A DNA stretch of 64,000 bases from the NCBI GenBank assembly GCA_023512835.1, contig CM042087.1, forward strand, positions 53,857,897 to 53,921,896, in the 5' to 3' direction. Positions 11,081 to 23,929 of this stretch are shown in pieces; within the stretch, counting starts at the first letter, position 1, and each line of letters begins with the position of its first letter. The DNA comes from Taxillus chinensis. Taxonomy: Eukaryota; Streptophyta; Magnoliopsida; Santalales; Loranthaceae. The translations under genes and the position numbers were made by a program. The notes under the pieces were generated by a model. That model ran no database searches. It was not told the origin of the DNA and saw nothing but the letters and a program-made list of their open reading frames with translations.

Positions 11081-12186
11081 ATGCCGCCGAGGAGAGTGAC
11101 ACGTGCGTCCGGGGCGATGGGCGATGAGTCATCTGCCCATGAGGGTCCGGATGCGGGACCGTCCGTTGGAGGGCATGCGTTGTTCCTGGCACGGCTACGA
11201 GAAGGCATCCGGCTGGAGGTACAAGGGCTACGGGAGGGACTCCGGCGGGACGTTCGGGAGGAGGTGCGCCGTGAGATGGCGGCAGACGGCGGGTGGTGCC
11301 ACCACCACCACCACCACCACCGGTGGGAGAGCTGCCTCGTGAGCGTGAGAGTTCACCGGGTGGTGTACCGACTCGTGCAGAGGATGATGTGGTGACACGG
11401 TTCCGGAAGGAACAACCTCCGCGATTCAAGGGGGGAAGGTGAACCCGTGGTAGGCGAACAATGGTTGAGGCGGATAGAGCATGTGTTCTCCTTTCTCCTG
11501 CCCCGGGAGGAGGATAAGGTGCGGCCTGGCAATTCGGTAGGCTGGAGGGGGATGCTTTGGAGTGGTGGACGAGTGTCGCGGGGAGCCGTGCGGTGCAACT
11601 CATGCTTTGGGAGGAGTTCTTGCAACTCTTCCATGAGGAGTTCTTCCCAGGAATCGGTGAGATGGCGAAGAGGGAAGAATTCGGCGGTTTGAAGCAGGGA
11701 TCTAGGACGGTACCTGAGTATGAGCGGGAGTTCCCGGAGCTTGAGTAGATTTGCTCCTGAGACCGTGGCAAGGGAGGACCTGAAGGCCCACAAGTTCACT
11801 TTGGGCCTTAGGCCAGCCCTTAGGCGAGAGGGTGGCAATTCTACGCTTGAGGACTTATCGAGAGGCTGTAGAGACGGCCCGTGTAGCCGAGAGGGAGCTG
11901 GATGATGGGAAGCAGACCCATTAGGGTCGCCCGTTGCAGGGTGGGTTGGAGCGTGATTCCGGGTCCAAGCGGCCCAAGACTGAGGAAAGGGATAGCGGTT
12001 CCTTTCGCGGCCGGGGACAACCATCGGTGCCCCCCAGGGAGGTCTAGCTTTGGCGGTAGCAGACAGGAAGGTCCAGCAGGAGGACTCCCCGCCGGTTGTC
12101 ATTCTTGTGGGGAGCAAGGCCACTTCAAGAGGGAGTGTCCCAAGAAGAACGGCGATGCAATAGGCGTGGACGAGAAGGCCATTTGA
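11081..12186 (+). pseudogene. gag: Gag of the Tekay-type element, frameshifted
   Basis: ATG at 11081 starts MPPRRVTRA, a typical N terminus of this lineage. The reading then changes frame several times: the first frame runs to about 11394, capsid-like gag sequence (EQWLRRIEHVFSF, then EWWTSV and TVPEYEREF) continues in other frames through about 11850, and the zinc knuckle CHSCGEQGHFKREC lies near 12098-12140 before a stop at 12184. Gag packages the element RNA. A run of seven His codons (about 11300-11320) lies in the N-terminal part. All major parts of Gag are present, so damage is limited to small indels and nonsense changes. Confidence 0.85.
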
Positions 12187-12500
12187 GCCGGGTTTGCCGG
12201 AGTAGCAACAAGGGAGTTGGAGGCATGGCATCCGGCATGAGGAGTGACGCCGGTTCCGTACACCAGCGGAGAGACCAGCTCGTCGGTGGCAGGCTAGTCA
12301 GGCCGGATCGAGTCAGACCCGACCCCAAGGGAGGCCGGAGCGGCAAGCGGATTGAGGCCGGAGGCAACCTTAGCGGGAAGCGTCCGGTGGAGTGAGCCGA
12401 CCGGTGGCACGGGCCAAGGAAGGGTGTTTCGCTGGAGGCGACGTACCAGGAGGAGGCTGAGCTACCACCCCCACCAGCTGAGGGTGGAGCAGGACCATCG

Positions 12501-13007
12501 GTGGTTAGAAGTACCCTCTTGATTTCTCGCACGTTAGCTTCTGTTCTTTTTGATACGGGTGCATCGTGTTCCTTCGCTGCCGAGCTTCTTATTGATGGCT
12601 TGGGGTTAGCTTGTGTGGAGGCCGCGAGGCCCCTGGTTGTGGAGTCTCCGGTGGAAGGCATGATTGAGGTACGGCATGTGTGTCGTGACTGTGTGTTAAC
12701 CATAGGCGAGGTGGAGCTGAGTTTTGACTTGCATGTGATGCCTATGCGTACTTTTGACCTGATCTTGGGTATGGATTGGCTTATGGCTTTCCAAGCCAAG
12801 ATAGACTGTTACCGGCGGTGCGTATCCTTCGTGACACCTGCAGGGACCTCTTGCACACTGCAGGGGGAGTGGGACTGTGAGGCGAGTCGGGCCGGGCTGG
12901 TGATGGACCAGTGGGGTGCCATTACCCACAGGTTGGCAGCCCTGACCTTTGCTGAGGAGGGTAAGGCGGAGAAGAGGGTGTGGCCCGCTATGGTGGACCA
13001 ATTTTAG
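12501..13007 (+). pseudogene. pol: Aspartic protease (PR) region of the Tekay-type pol
   Basis: The retropepsin motif LFDTGASCSF lies near the start, with the catalytic Asp in DTGA, followed by FDLILGMDWL, which is typical of gypsy proteases. The frame ends at a TAG (13005-13007) directly before DVFPEEL, where intact relatives read through into reverse transcriptase. A single nonsense change therefore separates PR from RT. The enzyme matures the Gag-Pol polyprotein. Confidence 0.9.
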
Positions 13008-13890
13008 GATGTTTTTCCTGAGGAGTTGAGGAGTTTGCCACCTAAGAGGAGTGTGGAGTTCACCATTGAGTTGGTGCCGGGGACGGGTCCGATTTCCCAA
13101 GTAACATATCGTATGGGGCCAACCGAGCTGAGGGAGCTGCAGAGGCTAATCGAGGAGTTGGTGGGCCAAGGGTATATAAGACCGAGTACCTCACCTTGGG
13201 GTGCTCCGGTGCTCTTTGCTAAGAAGGCTGATGGCACGCTTCGTCTCTGCATCGACTACAGGAAGCTGAATTCGGTGGATCGTGAAGAACAAGTACCCGT
13301 TGCCTCGGATAGATGACCTGTTTGACCAGTTGAGTGGTGCCCAGTGGTTTTCCAAAATAGATTTACGGTCGGGGTATCATCAGTTGAGGGTTAGGGAGGG
13401 AGACATCCCTAAAACGGCCTTTCGGTGCAGGTATGGGCACTACGAGTGGATAGTGATGCCTTTTGGGCTCACTAATGCGCCGGCAGTATTTATGCATTTG
13501 ATGAACCAAGTCTTTGCCCCATACTTAGACTCGTTCGTGGTGGTGTTTATCGACGATATCTTGGTGTATTCCAAGACCGAGCAGGAGCATGTGGAGCACT
13601 TGGCAACGGTGTTGCAAACCTTGAGGGACCAGCAGCTGTTTGCTAAGTTTAGCAAGTGTGAGTTTTGGCTGCAAAAGGTTCACTTTCTTGGCTATGTGGT
13701 GTCAGCTGAGGGAGTTAGGGTGGACCTAGCCAAGATTGAGGCCGTGGCATCGTGGGCGAGGCCAACCAACATTTTTGAGATCCGTAGTTTTCTTGGCTTG
13801 GCGGGGTACTATCGTCGTTTTGTCGAGGGGTTCTCCCGTTTGGCAGCTCAGATGACAGCGTTGACTCGGAAGGGCGTGAAGTTTGATTAG
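13008..13890 (+). pseudogene. pol: Reverse transcriptase region of the Tekay-type pol
   Basis: From DVFPEEL the frame reads through [22 protein letters not shown] and [11 protein letters not shown], shifts frame near 13276-13285, and continues with [38 protein letters not shown] and the catalytic FIDDILVYS box (near 13546-13572), then FLGYVVS. It ends at a TAG (13888-13890) where relatives have Trp before TDKCQQAF. Apart from one frameshift and one nonsense codon the domain is complete. It copies the element RNA into DNA. Confidence 0.92.
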
Positions 13891-13899
13891 ACTGACAAG

Positions 13900-14012
13900 T
13901 GTCAGCAGGCGTTTGAGACTCTCAAAACCCGTTTGACCACTGCACCTGTGTTGAGGTTGCCTAGGGAGGATATTCCGTATGAAGTGTACTGTGATGCGTC
14001 CAGGGTTGGTTT
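13900..14012 (+). repeat. Left side of copia insertion site; TSD GGTTT at 14008-14012
   Basis: GGTTT at 14008-14012 directly precedes TGTTGGAATACTGG and is repeated at 23588-23592 directly after ATCCCAACA. It is the 5-bp target duplication of the inner element. Confidence 0.95.
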
Positions 14013-15827
14013 TGTTGGAATACTGGAATGAGGTTAACGATTAACCGCAGCGGAAACGAATTTTAAAAATTTTATTCCAGCAAACAAACAGCAGGATCTA
14101 AACATGAATCAATTCGGTTAATGTTGCAAAGAGAGAAAAGAAGAAACCAACCTGAAGAACGGTAAAGCTAGAACCCTCTTCTTTTCCCTCCAAGAACGAA
14201 CTCACGATCTGCCTTTGATCGTCCTCGCAGTCTCCTGGATTCAACCACCAAATAGCCTTCTTTGCTATTCACCTTCTCAAGGAGTACGGGTGTGGCACCC
14301 TTGGATCAAAGAACAGGAACACCACCTCGCTAGGGTTGGCCGTCACCTGTCTCTCTCTCTCTTGGTCATCGGTGATTGCACACGCACCCCATTTAACCTA
14401 GGAGGCTATGCATCTATTTATAGACCTAGGGTTACCCCTGTGCTATTACGCATACGCCCCTTTAGTTAAATAATAATAATACATATTATTTAAACTATTT
14501 AAATAATATAATTATTACGCAACAAACTAATTAAATAAATATATAATATTATTTATTTATCAAATAAATAAATAATATATTTATTCATTTAATCACATTA
14601 AATGGATAAAATATTTATTATTATTTATTTAATCTAATTAAATAAATAACCATGTGATATATATTTAACTCTTAAGTATATATTAACACACGTTAATTAA
14701 TTAGCTCTTAAGCACAACCAGAGAATTAACTCACAACGATCCAGGACTCCATACAAGAATAAACGGTGCTAGCAAGAGGGACCAAATGGACCCACTTAAT
14801 CGAAGCTCCAATAAATAATATTTAATTAATTAATCTCATTAATCAATTAAATCATTATTTATTAGTTTTAGTCCGAGCCACGATCAGGGACTAAAACGCA
14901 CTCTAAGATCAAGCAGATATGATTACAAGAATCCATAATAAATTATTTGTCCATCGATATAATTGATTTCCATGTGATATGATCCTCCACTATGATATTC
15001 ATAATTAGAGACAGTATCAATAGATTCCGTTCAACCTTGCGAATTATATCTTTATCCATGTGTTACCATTAATTCTCTAATGGGCGACCTATTCATGATC
15101 CAATCATGAATTAGGATTTATAATAAATTATATCTAATATAATTACAAGCGCTTGATTCACCCAAGAATCCCGAATTAAACAACATGGGAATATCATTAC
15201 TTTTCGTATAACGAAGCGATGGATTCCATGCACCTGACTTGACGCTCCCACTATCTATAATATTATATCTCCAAGATATCGAGGTATTTGAAGCACTAAG
15301 CCTCTCACTCATTAATAAGTCAAAAGACATAAATTATAGACATGAGTTAATCAAACGGTCTGGATTAAGATTAATCCATAAATCGGTCATCTAGCGATAA
15401 AATATAAAGTTCTTCATACAATGCAACGGATATTAGTTGAAGAACTTATTCTATCATGGTCCTGTTCAATATGTATGATTACATACCTGGCACTACTATT
15501 TGTAAACTCTTTACAATGATCCTAGATTAGATCACTCCCACTATGGAAATAGTCCGCACCACAATCTTATCGAATAGAGCATCCCAAACTCTATTAACCG
15601 ATTGTGAACTAATTTTATACTTACTCTAATTAGTGGATCTATTGTATGTGTCTCACACATACCCAGTAATAGACTTTGATGAGCAATGAGATGTTATGAT
15701 GCTCGCCACACACAAGAAAGCGAGTAATGCAATCTAATAAATATTTAAACAAAAAATATTTCAATTAATCGAAATAGTCTTTACATTATTAGGATTACAC
15801 ATTGCTTTATATAGCACTATCCCAACA
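14013..15827 (-). repeat. 3' LTR of the copia element
   Basis: It begins TGTTGG and ends CCAACA (1815 bp). Read on the minus strand, a TATA box TATAAATAG is at 14414-14422. The middle is a very AT-rich stretch (about 14465-14700). Compared with the other LTR it lacks one base at CAG or CTG sites at 14287, 14290, 14897, 15571, 15704, 15721 and 15770. Confidence 0.95.
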
Positions 15828-15840
15828 ATCTCCCACTTGC
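15828..15840 (-). other. Polypurine tract of the copia element
   Basis: On the minus strand GCAAGTGGGAGAT directly precedes the 3' LTR. Its position next to the LTR and its purine content fit the plus-strand primer. Confidence 0.8.
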
Positions 15841-15926
15841 ATTAAAGCAACCGTGTCATATCCCGAATTCCCAACCTCTCAAGGTGTCCATCAAAAACTC
15901 TAGAAGGAAGAGTCTTTGTAAAAGGA

Positions 15927-16320
15927 TCACTTTGGGTTGTCCTCCGATGCTATCTTGCATCCTGACACGTCACCACGCTCCACAATGTCTCCGATGAGGT
16001 GAAACTTCCGTTCAATGTGTTTTCCCCTTTGATGGCTTCTTGGTTCCTTACTATTTGCAACCGCACCACTATTGTCACAATAAATGGTCATGGGTTGCTC
16101 AAGGTCGAGGATAACCTCTAAATCCCTTAAGAAGTTACGGAGCCATACGGCCTCTTTGACGACTTCCGAAGCCGACACATATTCGGCTTCCATAGTAGAG
16201 TCGAAACACAAGATTGTTTCACACTCCTCCAAACTATAGCTCCACCATTCAAAGTGAACACAGAGCCAGGAGGTTGATTTCCTCGAATCTGGATCTGATT
16301 GAAAATCGAGAATCGGTGTA
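15927..16320 (-). pseudogene. pol: RNase H region of the copia pol
   Basis: GYTDS (near 16310-16325) is followed after two frame changes by STMEAEYVSASEVVKEAVWL, then YCDNSGAVA and KHIERKFHLI, the standard copia RNase H series with its acidic residues. The breaks near 16266 and 16306 fall at CAG/CTG triplets, as at other frame breaks in this element. It degrades the RNA strand during replication of the element. Confidence 0.9.
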
Positions 16321-17359
16321 TCCCACAGGCGTCAAATCTGACCCTGAATACATGAGCATGTAATTCCTAGTTCTCCGAAGATACTTAAGAATATACTTAA
16401 CCGATTCCCAATGTTTGATTCCCGGATTTAATTGATATCTACTAACAATTCCCACCGCATAACAAATATCCGGTCTCGTACATAACATAGCATACATTAG
16501 ACTACCAATCTTTGAAGCATAGGGTATCTTTCGCATGTTATCGATCTCTGCTTGTGTCTTAGGAGACATTTCCTTAGACAACATAATTCCATTTCTCATG
16601 GGTTGTTGACCCTTTTTGGAATTTTGCATACAATACTTCTCAAGTATTTTATCTATGTACGAGGCTTGGGATAATGCTAACATCTTGTTCTTCCTATCAT
16701 GGTAAATACGGATTCCAAGAACATAGCTTGCTTCTCCCAAGTCTTTCATCCTGGAATTGTTTAGTCAACCACCGTTTGGCTGATTCCAATGATACTATAT
16801 CATTCCCAATGATAAGAATATCATCAACATAAAGAATAAGAAAGACCACATTTCCATCCTTTATCTTCTTTGTAGACGCATGGCTCGTCTATGCTCGCTT
16901 GAAATCAAATGATTTGACCACCTCGTCAAATCTAATGTTCCAAGACCTAGAGGCTTGTTTGAGTCCATAAATGGATCTCTGCAACTTGCATACTTTATGT
17001 TGTTGCCCTTTAGCAATGAATCCTTCAGGATGTATCATATAGATACTCTCCTCCAAACGACCATTCAAGAATGCCGTTTTCACGTCCATTTGCCAAATCT
17101 CATAATCGAGATGTGCGGCTATAGACAGGAGGATGCGAATGGATTTGAGCATGGCAATCGGAGAGAAGGTTTCCTCATAATCGATACCTTCTTTCTGGGT
17201 GTAGCCCTTGGCTACTAGCCTAGCTTTAAAAGTCTCTACTTTTCCATCCGCGCCTCTTTTCCTTTTATAAATCCATTTGCATCCAATTGGTTTCACCCCT
17301 TTGGGCAAATCCACAAGTTCCCAAACTTGGTTTGAATACATTGAATTCATTTCAAGCAT
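16249..17359 (-). pseudogene. pol: Reverse transcriptase of the copia pol, frameshifted
   Basis: The N-terminal part (17359-16889) reads VWELVDLPKGVKPIGCKWIY, KARLVAKGYTQKEGIDYEET and WQMDVKTAFLNG, then KLQRSIYGLKQASRSW. The catalytic YVDDILIIGND is in another frame near 16800-16830. The C-terminal part (16749-16249) reads MKDLGEASYVLGIRI and IGSLMYAMLCTRPDICYAV. The two breaks (near 16896 and 16750) each involve one base at a CTG on the plus strand. Nothing essential is missing, so the damage may be recent or artificial. Confidence 0.93.
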
Positions 17360-17433
17360 CCATTGCTTGTTGCCATGCTTTGGAATCTACATCATTCAGT
17401 GCATCACTCAGGGTCAAGGGATCATCTTTATGA

Positions 17434-18403
17434 TCATCGAGAGATAGCTACCAAAGCATCTCCAACTCCCATGTAATGGTCCGGTTGTCTAACAACCCTC
17501 CCACTACGACGCAAAGTAACTGGATGTTGTTCCAATGTTGTGGTCTCATTTCTTATGATTGGTTGATCAATAATGATCTCATCATGTTGATCCTGAGTTG
17601 TGCCACTGATCTCATCAACTGGTATCTCATCCAACTCTATTCGATGATCTGATTTGTGATTTTTAATATGGTCATCTTCAAGATATTTAGCATTTGTCGA
17701 TACAAATACTTTATTATCTTTCCGACTATAAAATAAACCACCTTTCGTTTCTTTTGGATATCCTACAAAAATGCACAACTCGGTGCGTGCATCCAACTTA
17801 TCCACCTTAGCCCTTTTGACATGAGCCCTACACCCCCAAATTCGGATATGCCTTAAACTTGGTTTACGACCTGTCCATAATTCGAATGGTGTCTTAGGTA
17901 TGGATTTAGAAGGTACCCTGTTTATCAAATAAACAGACGTTTGTAGTGCATACCCCCAAAACGATTTGGGCAATGATGAACTACTTAACATTGATCTCAT
18001 CATGTCAAGCATTGTCCTATTCCTCCTCTCTGCAACACCATTTTGTTGTGGTGTGCCAGGTCGAGAGTTGAGACAATATCCCATTATCGGTTAGATATGA
18101 CCTAAACTCATTATCCAGGTACTCTCCACCTCGATCCGATCGAAGCATCTTGATAGATTTACCTAATTGCTTTTCCGTCTCGGTCCAAAATTCTTTGAAC
18201 TTTTCAAAAGTCTCCGACTTACGGTGTATTAGGTAAACATATCCATATCTAGAGAAATCGTCAATAAAAGTGACGAAATACTCATAACCTCCTCTTGCTT
18301 GTACATTAAATGGTCCACAAACATCTGTATGTACTAACTCTAGGAGATCATTAACACGATGTCCTTTCGAAGGAAAAGACCTCTTGGTCATTTTACCCTC
18401 CAA
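17434..18403 (-). pseudogene. pol: Integrase of the copia pol, frameshifted
   Basis: The core reads LLELVHTDVCGPF (first catalytic Asp), FVTFIDDFSRYGYVY and RSDRGGEYLDNEF (second Asp). It then changes frame near 18065 to [20 protein letters not shown] (catalytic Glu in AERRN), [19 protein letters not shown] and [16 protein letters not shown]. This is the D,D35E integrase that inserts the cDNA. The break lies beside a CCTGG. Confidence 0.93.
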
Positions 18404-18410
18404 TCATGAT

Positions 18411-19053
18411 TCACATGTGGGTAAAGGAGTAACCTCTAAACCATTCAAGTCCATCCTTTACTAACCTTTGAATCCTAGTTTGGTTAATATGTCCAAGTCT
18501 CATGTGCCATAGATATGTTTCATTTGTATCTAACTTAACTCGTTTTGGAATGGGTTCATCATCAATTATTTCGGTGTTCAACAATGTATGAATGCTAGGA
18601 TTAATTTTGTAAAGATTGTTTTCCTTTATACCAGAACATATCAAAATATTATTCTTATAAACTGAAACATTTTCAGCAAAAACTAATAGAATAACCATGT
18701 TCAACCAAAGAAGAAACTGAAACCAAATTCTGTTCAACTCAGGTACATAAAAACAATCCTTTAACAAAATAAATTTATTTCTAAAATATAACTTTAGCAC
18801 TCCCACCGCCATTGCTTTGGCCCGAATCCCCAGTGCCAACTCTAAAAATGAATTCCCCTTCCCTAAGTCGCCTTTGGACCTGAAGTCCCTGCAAAGAAGT
18901 ACAAACATTATTAGTGGCACCAGAATCTATAATCCAAAGATTATTTGATTTTTCCACTAAACCAGTTTCAAGGACAAGTACAATACCTTCCTTTGGCTTC
19001 ACTGTTTGGAGGTACTCTTTACGGTTCCTCTTCCAGGTGCCCTTCTTTGCCAC
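18411..19053 (-). pseudogene. pol: Protease and pre-integrase region of the copia pol
   Basis: The protease motif WIIDSGATNNVC is at about 18900-18940. After a frame change the region continues with FILLKDCFYVPEL, and ends with LWHMRLGHINQTRIQRL, the pre-integrase zinc-binding motif. The link to Gag is broken by one extra base near 19036, where a CAG triplet is followed by an additional G. Copia proteases act as dimers through the Asp of DSGA. Confidence 0.9.
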
Positions 19054-19784
19054 AATGGAAACACTTTCTAGCTTTTGGAGTCTTCTTTTTCTTGTTCACC
19101 TTCCTCTTGGCTTTTAAAGATGCCTTTTTCTTGTCACTTAGCTTCTTCTTCTTCTTAAGAGAAGAACCAGCAACAACCATGTTCACCTCACCTTTCTTAG
19201 ACTTAATCATTCCCTCATAGGTTTGTAATTCGATCATAAGAGTGGTGAGGTTTAGATCCATTTTATTCAAGACATAATTTGTCTTAAAAGAAATAAAGTT
19301 ATCAGGGAGAGTTTCTAGTATCATACCAACCTGAGTCTGTTGATCTATACTAGCTCCATGGATCTCAGCCTCATTAAAATGAGCCATGATCTCTAAGAGA
19401 TGATCCCTAATAGGAGTTCCCACTTTCATGCGACTATTCATAATAGCTCTCACGGCCTCAAACCGCGCACGAATTGAGATCTCCCCAAACATAGCCTGTA
19501 AAGAATCCATGATATCCTTGGCAGTTCGCATCCCTTGATGTTGTTGTTGCAACACATTGGACATGGATGCCAACATGTAACAACGCGTCATATCATCGGA
19601 CGCAATCCACTTATCATAGGCATCCTTTCCAGTTTTCGAAGCATTAGCCGGAGGTTCAGGTGGACAAGGCTCTGATAGCACAAACTTGTGCTTTTCAGTA
19701 GTTAACATAATATTCAGATTACGCTTCCAATCATTGAAATTTTCACCGGTGGCTCAATAAAACGGCTAGCGGGTTAAAAGACAT
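19019..19784 (-). pseudogene. gag: Gag of the copia element
   Basis: A likely start is the ATG at 19782-19784 (MSFNPLA). A small frame change near 19755 separates it from the long frame, where GENFNDWKRNLNIM and then MLTTEKHKFVLSEPCP begin at about 19750. The UBN2-type gag core follows (DDMTRCYMLASMSNVLQQQH, HLLEIMAHFNEAEIHGA), then a Lys-rich stretch and the zinc knuckle CFHCGKEGH near 19040-19065. It forms the virus-like particle that holds element RNA. Confidence 0.92.
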
Positions 19785-21750
19785 TTTCTGAAAATATAAA
19801 ATATAAAATGTTTTAGAATGACATACATCATAACTAAATTTAGTAAAATGCATATACATTAATGAATGCATGAATGCACAAGTATTAATAAAACCCTAAA
19901 TCAATACTCTTACAACGAATAACAAAATATCCAGAATCAATAAACCTCCTTTGGGAGAATAAACTTTTTTCTTACTTTGTCGGGACCCTCCCAATTGATT
20001 TGGCTTTCCTAAATATCGCATATTCAACCAATTCAATTTTCGTTTATATTTGGTCCACATCCCTTGCAACAGCGCCTCTTTGGAAGATTAATGCAATAGA
20101 TCGTGTTGAGTGTATAACCATTATTTCGTGTCTTATTACCTAAACCTTTTGAATTGCCTAGCTTTGGCGAGGTGTCAATCAACTAGTTTAAATAATAAGT
20201 AAACTATCCTTTTAGGAAAATAACTTTAGCCTAGTCCATAAAATCCCTTCGGAGATACATTAAGACATATACCTTAGTTATTTAATAATGGAGACCATGG
20301 GTCTTATTCCCAATAAAACCCTCTCACACTCAATATTTTAAAATTTTGGGTTTTAATATTTTTATTTAACTCTTAAAAAAATTATGATGCATGAAAAATA
20401 ATATGTAGACGGCACTCCTAATCATATATGGCATGTGATCATGTGATGCGCAATTCATACAACAAATATTAAATAAACTACGGCCGTAATACCAAGGGAT
20501 CCATCCTATAAAGAAAAATAAAGCAAAAACAAGACACTCTTGCAGACTCTTTAGCTTCATCTTTCTGGTTGATCTTCATTGTCTTCATCTTGCATGCAGC
20601 CTGAATAATTTTAATAGATAACAATTATCCATTAAAATTACTTCCCACTTAAATGTTAAAATAATTCAATTATAGATAATAGTTATCCAATTATAGAATT
20701 ATTTTCATTTAATACTAACATAGATAATTATAGAAAGATCCAATCTTCTAAAATTAATAATGTCAATTTTTTTTTTAAATTTCCAAAAATTATTCTATCA
20801 ATATAGAATAAAATTTAATGAATAACAATTATCCATTAAAACTATCTCTCACTTAAATATTTAAATAATTCAATTATGAATAACGGTTATCCAATTATAG
20901 AATTATTTTTCATTTAAGATCGACATAACTAATTATAGAAAGATATAATCTTTCAAAAATAATTATGTCAGATTTATTTAATTTCTAAAAATTATTCCAC
21001 AATAAAATTTAGAGATAAAAATTAGGAAACTGCAAAAAATATCCCGCCATGACCGGACTGCAGTACAATGGAGCCGTGAATCTCTTTATTTCTACAGTCG
21101 AACTCGCTGCATGGAGCTCCTCCTTTCAGCCATGCGTGAAGACCCCTTTATCCAAGCTTGGTTGATAAAAATGTGATGGTGCATGGAAAAACAAATTGGG
21201 CCCACTGCATTAAAGAAGACTCCATTACGTGCATGGGAAGACAAACAAAAACGCAACCTTCCTTTTTTTTATTTTTGTGTGTCCACGACTCCAGTTGCAT
21301 GACATCCCTTCTTTTTTTTTTCGATCGCCCGAGCGAGGGATGAAAGGAAAAACGACCCCGAGCCACCTTGACAAAAAACGGGCTTCTTCTATTCTTCGTC
21401 TCAGACCTCCGGATAGCGAGGGATAATTACAAAGAATTACAACAAATTGCCAATATGGCTTACAAGATGCTAAAACAAAATAAAGAAAACTAGCAGGGAA
21501 ACACGGTGATAATAGACCGCCCCTCTAGCAAATTACAACTCATGTAAATACAACCAAATCTAAGATCCCAAGGCCGGCAAACCATCATAATTAATATATA
21601 TATTAAATCATTCATCACATGAACAAAATATATAAATCCATACACCACCTGTAATATACATCTCATGTATAAACATATAAACCCTAGAGTGCCGCTACTT
21701 CTATTCATACATCCAGGGCCAAATTAAACAAATTGATTAACATGTTTAAC
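19785..21750 (-). other. Untranslated leader of the copia element
   Basis: About 2 kb lies between the primer site and gag. No domain can be recognised in it. Short frames here (for example near 21150-21430) match nothing I know. The stretch holds AT-rich near-duplicates, such as AATAACAATTATCCATTAAAA at about 20620 and 20820 and related words up to 20960, giving a weak tandem duplication of about 200 bp. Long leaders are common in large copia elements. Confidence 0.6.
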
Positions 21751-21763
21751 GCTCGGATACCAA
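21751..21763 (-). other. Primer binding site of the copia element
   Basis: On the minus strand TGGTATCCGAGC follows the 5' LTR after two bases. It has one mismatch to the plant initiator tRNA-Met site TGGTATCAGAGC. Confidence 0.9.
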
Positions 21764-21764
21764 T

Positions 21765-23587
21765 TGTTGGAATACTGGAATGGGGTTAACGATTAACTGC
21801 AGCGGAAACGAATTTTAAAAATTTTATTCCAGCAAACAAACAGCAGGATCTAAACATGAATCAATTCGGTTAATGTTGCAAAGAGAGAAAAGAAGAAACC
21901 AACCTGAAGAACGGTAAAGCTAGAACCCTCTTCTTTTCCCTCCAAGAACGAACTCACGATCTGCCTTTGATCGTCCTCGCAGTCTCCTAGATTCAACCAC
22001 CAAATAGCCTTCTCTGCTATTCACCTTCTCAAGGAGTACAGGGCTGTGGCACCCTTGGATCAAAGAACAGGAACACCACCTCTGCTAAGGTTGGCCGTCA
22101 CCTGTCTCTCTCTCTTTCTTGGCTGTCAATGATTGCACACGCACCCCATTTAACCTAGGAGGCTATGCATCTATTTATAAACCTAGGGTTACCCCTGTGC
22201 TATTACGCATACGCCCCTTTAGTTAAATAATAATAATACATATTATTTAAACTATTTAAATAATATAATTATTACGCAACAAACTAATTAAATAAATATA
22301 TAATATTATTTATTTATCAAATAAATAAATAATATATTTATTCATTTAATCACATTAAATGGATAAAATATTTATTATTATTTATTTAATCTAATTAAAT
22401 AAATAACCATGTGATATATATTTAACTCTTAAATATATATTAACACACGTTAATTAATTAGCTCTTAAGCACAACCAGAGAATTAACTCACAACGATCCA
22501 GTACTCCATACAAGAATAAACGGTGCTAGCAAGAGGGACCAAATGGACCCACTTAATCGAAGCTCCAATAAATAATATTTAATTAATTAATCTCATTAAT
22601 CAATTAAATCATTATTTATTAGTTTTAGTCCGAGCCACGATCAGGGACTAAAACTGCACTCTAAGATCAAGCAGATATGATTACAAGAATCCATAATAAA
22701 TTATTTGTCCATCGATATAATTGATTTCCATGTGATATGATCCTCCACTATGATATTCATAATTAGAGACAGGTATCAATAGATTCCGTTCAACCTTGCT
22801 AATTATATCTTTATCCATGTGTTACCATTAATTCTCTAATGGGCGACCTATTCATGATCCAATCATGAATTAGGATTTATAATAAATTATATCTAATATA
22901 ATTACAAGCGCTTGATTCACCCAAGAATCCCGAATTAAACAACATGGGAATATCATTACTTTTCGTATAACGAAGCAGTGGATTCCATGCACCTGACTTG
23001 ACGCTCCCACTATCGATAATATTATATCTCCAAGATATCGAGGTATTTGAAGCACTAAGCCTCTCACTCATTAATAAGTCAAAAGACATAAATTATAGAC
23101 ATGAGTTAATCAAACGGTCTGGATTAAGATTAATCCATAAATCAGTCATCTAGCGATAAAATATAAAGTTCTTCATACAATGCAACGGATATTAGTTGAA
23201 GAACTTATTCTATCATGGTCCTGTTCAATATGTATGATTACATACTGGCACTACTATTTGTAAACTCTTTACAATGATCCTAGATTAGATCACTCCCACT
23301 ATGGAAATAGTCCGCACCACAATCTTATCAGAATAGAGCATCCCAAACTCTATTAACCGATTATGAACTAATTTTATACTTAGTCTAATTAGTGGATCTA
23401 TTGTATATGTCTCACACATACCCAGTAATAGACTTTGATGAGCAATGAGATGTTATGATGCTCAGCCACACAAGAAAGCAGAGTAATGCAATCTAATAAA
23501 TATTTAAACAAAAAATATTTCAATTAATCAGAAATAGTCTTTACATTATTAGGATTACACATTGCTTTATATAGCACTATCCCAACA
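21765..23587 (-). repeat. 5' LTR of the copia element
   Basis: 1823 bp, TGTTGG to CCAACA, nearly identical to the 3' LTR. The minus-strand TATA box TATAAATAG is at 22171-22179 and would drive the element transcript leftward. This copy keeps the full CAG/CTG triplets where the other LTR shows CG. Confidence 0.95.
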
Positions 23588-23929
23588 GGTTTGGGGTGTG
23601 TGCTTATGCAAGAGCACAATGTGGTAGCTTATGGGTCAAGGCAGCTGAAGCCTCATGAGCAGAATTATCCTACTCATGACCTTGAGTTAACGGCTGTCAT
23701 CGTCGCCCTGAAGAGTTGGCAGCACTACCTCTTGGGGGAAAAGTTTGTGGTGTTCTCAGATCACAAGAGCCTTCAGTACATCTTTACCCATAAGGACTTG
23801 AATTTGAGGCAGAGGAGATGTGTGGAGTATTTGCAGACCTTTGATTTTACTCTTGCCTATACCCCGGGCAAGGGTAATATTGTGGGCCGACGCATTGAGC
23901 AAGAAAAGGGAAAGCCGAGGTGGCCGTGA

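Larger units (their letters stand above)
14013..23587 (-). mobile_element. Ty1/copia element, full length, innermost insertion
   Basis: A 9575-bp element with LTRs at 14013-15827 and 21765-23587, TSD GGTTT, and gag-AP-IN-RT-RH in copia order on the minus strand. The primer site lies beside the right LTR, so that LTR is the 5' one. The LTRs differ mostly by 1-base indels at CAG/CTG triplets. The polyprotein keeps all domains but is split by about eight frameshifts. With an LTR of about 1.8 kb it may belong to an Angela/TAR/Tork-like lineage; I cannot fix this. It is the youngest layer of the nest. Confidence 0.95.

Noticed and set aside
15118..15330. 70-aa frame seen in both copia LTRs (again at 22877-23089)
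   Set aside because: LTR-internal, no conserved domain; duplication is due to the LTR pair.
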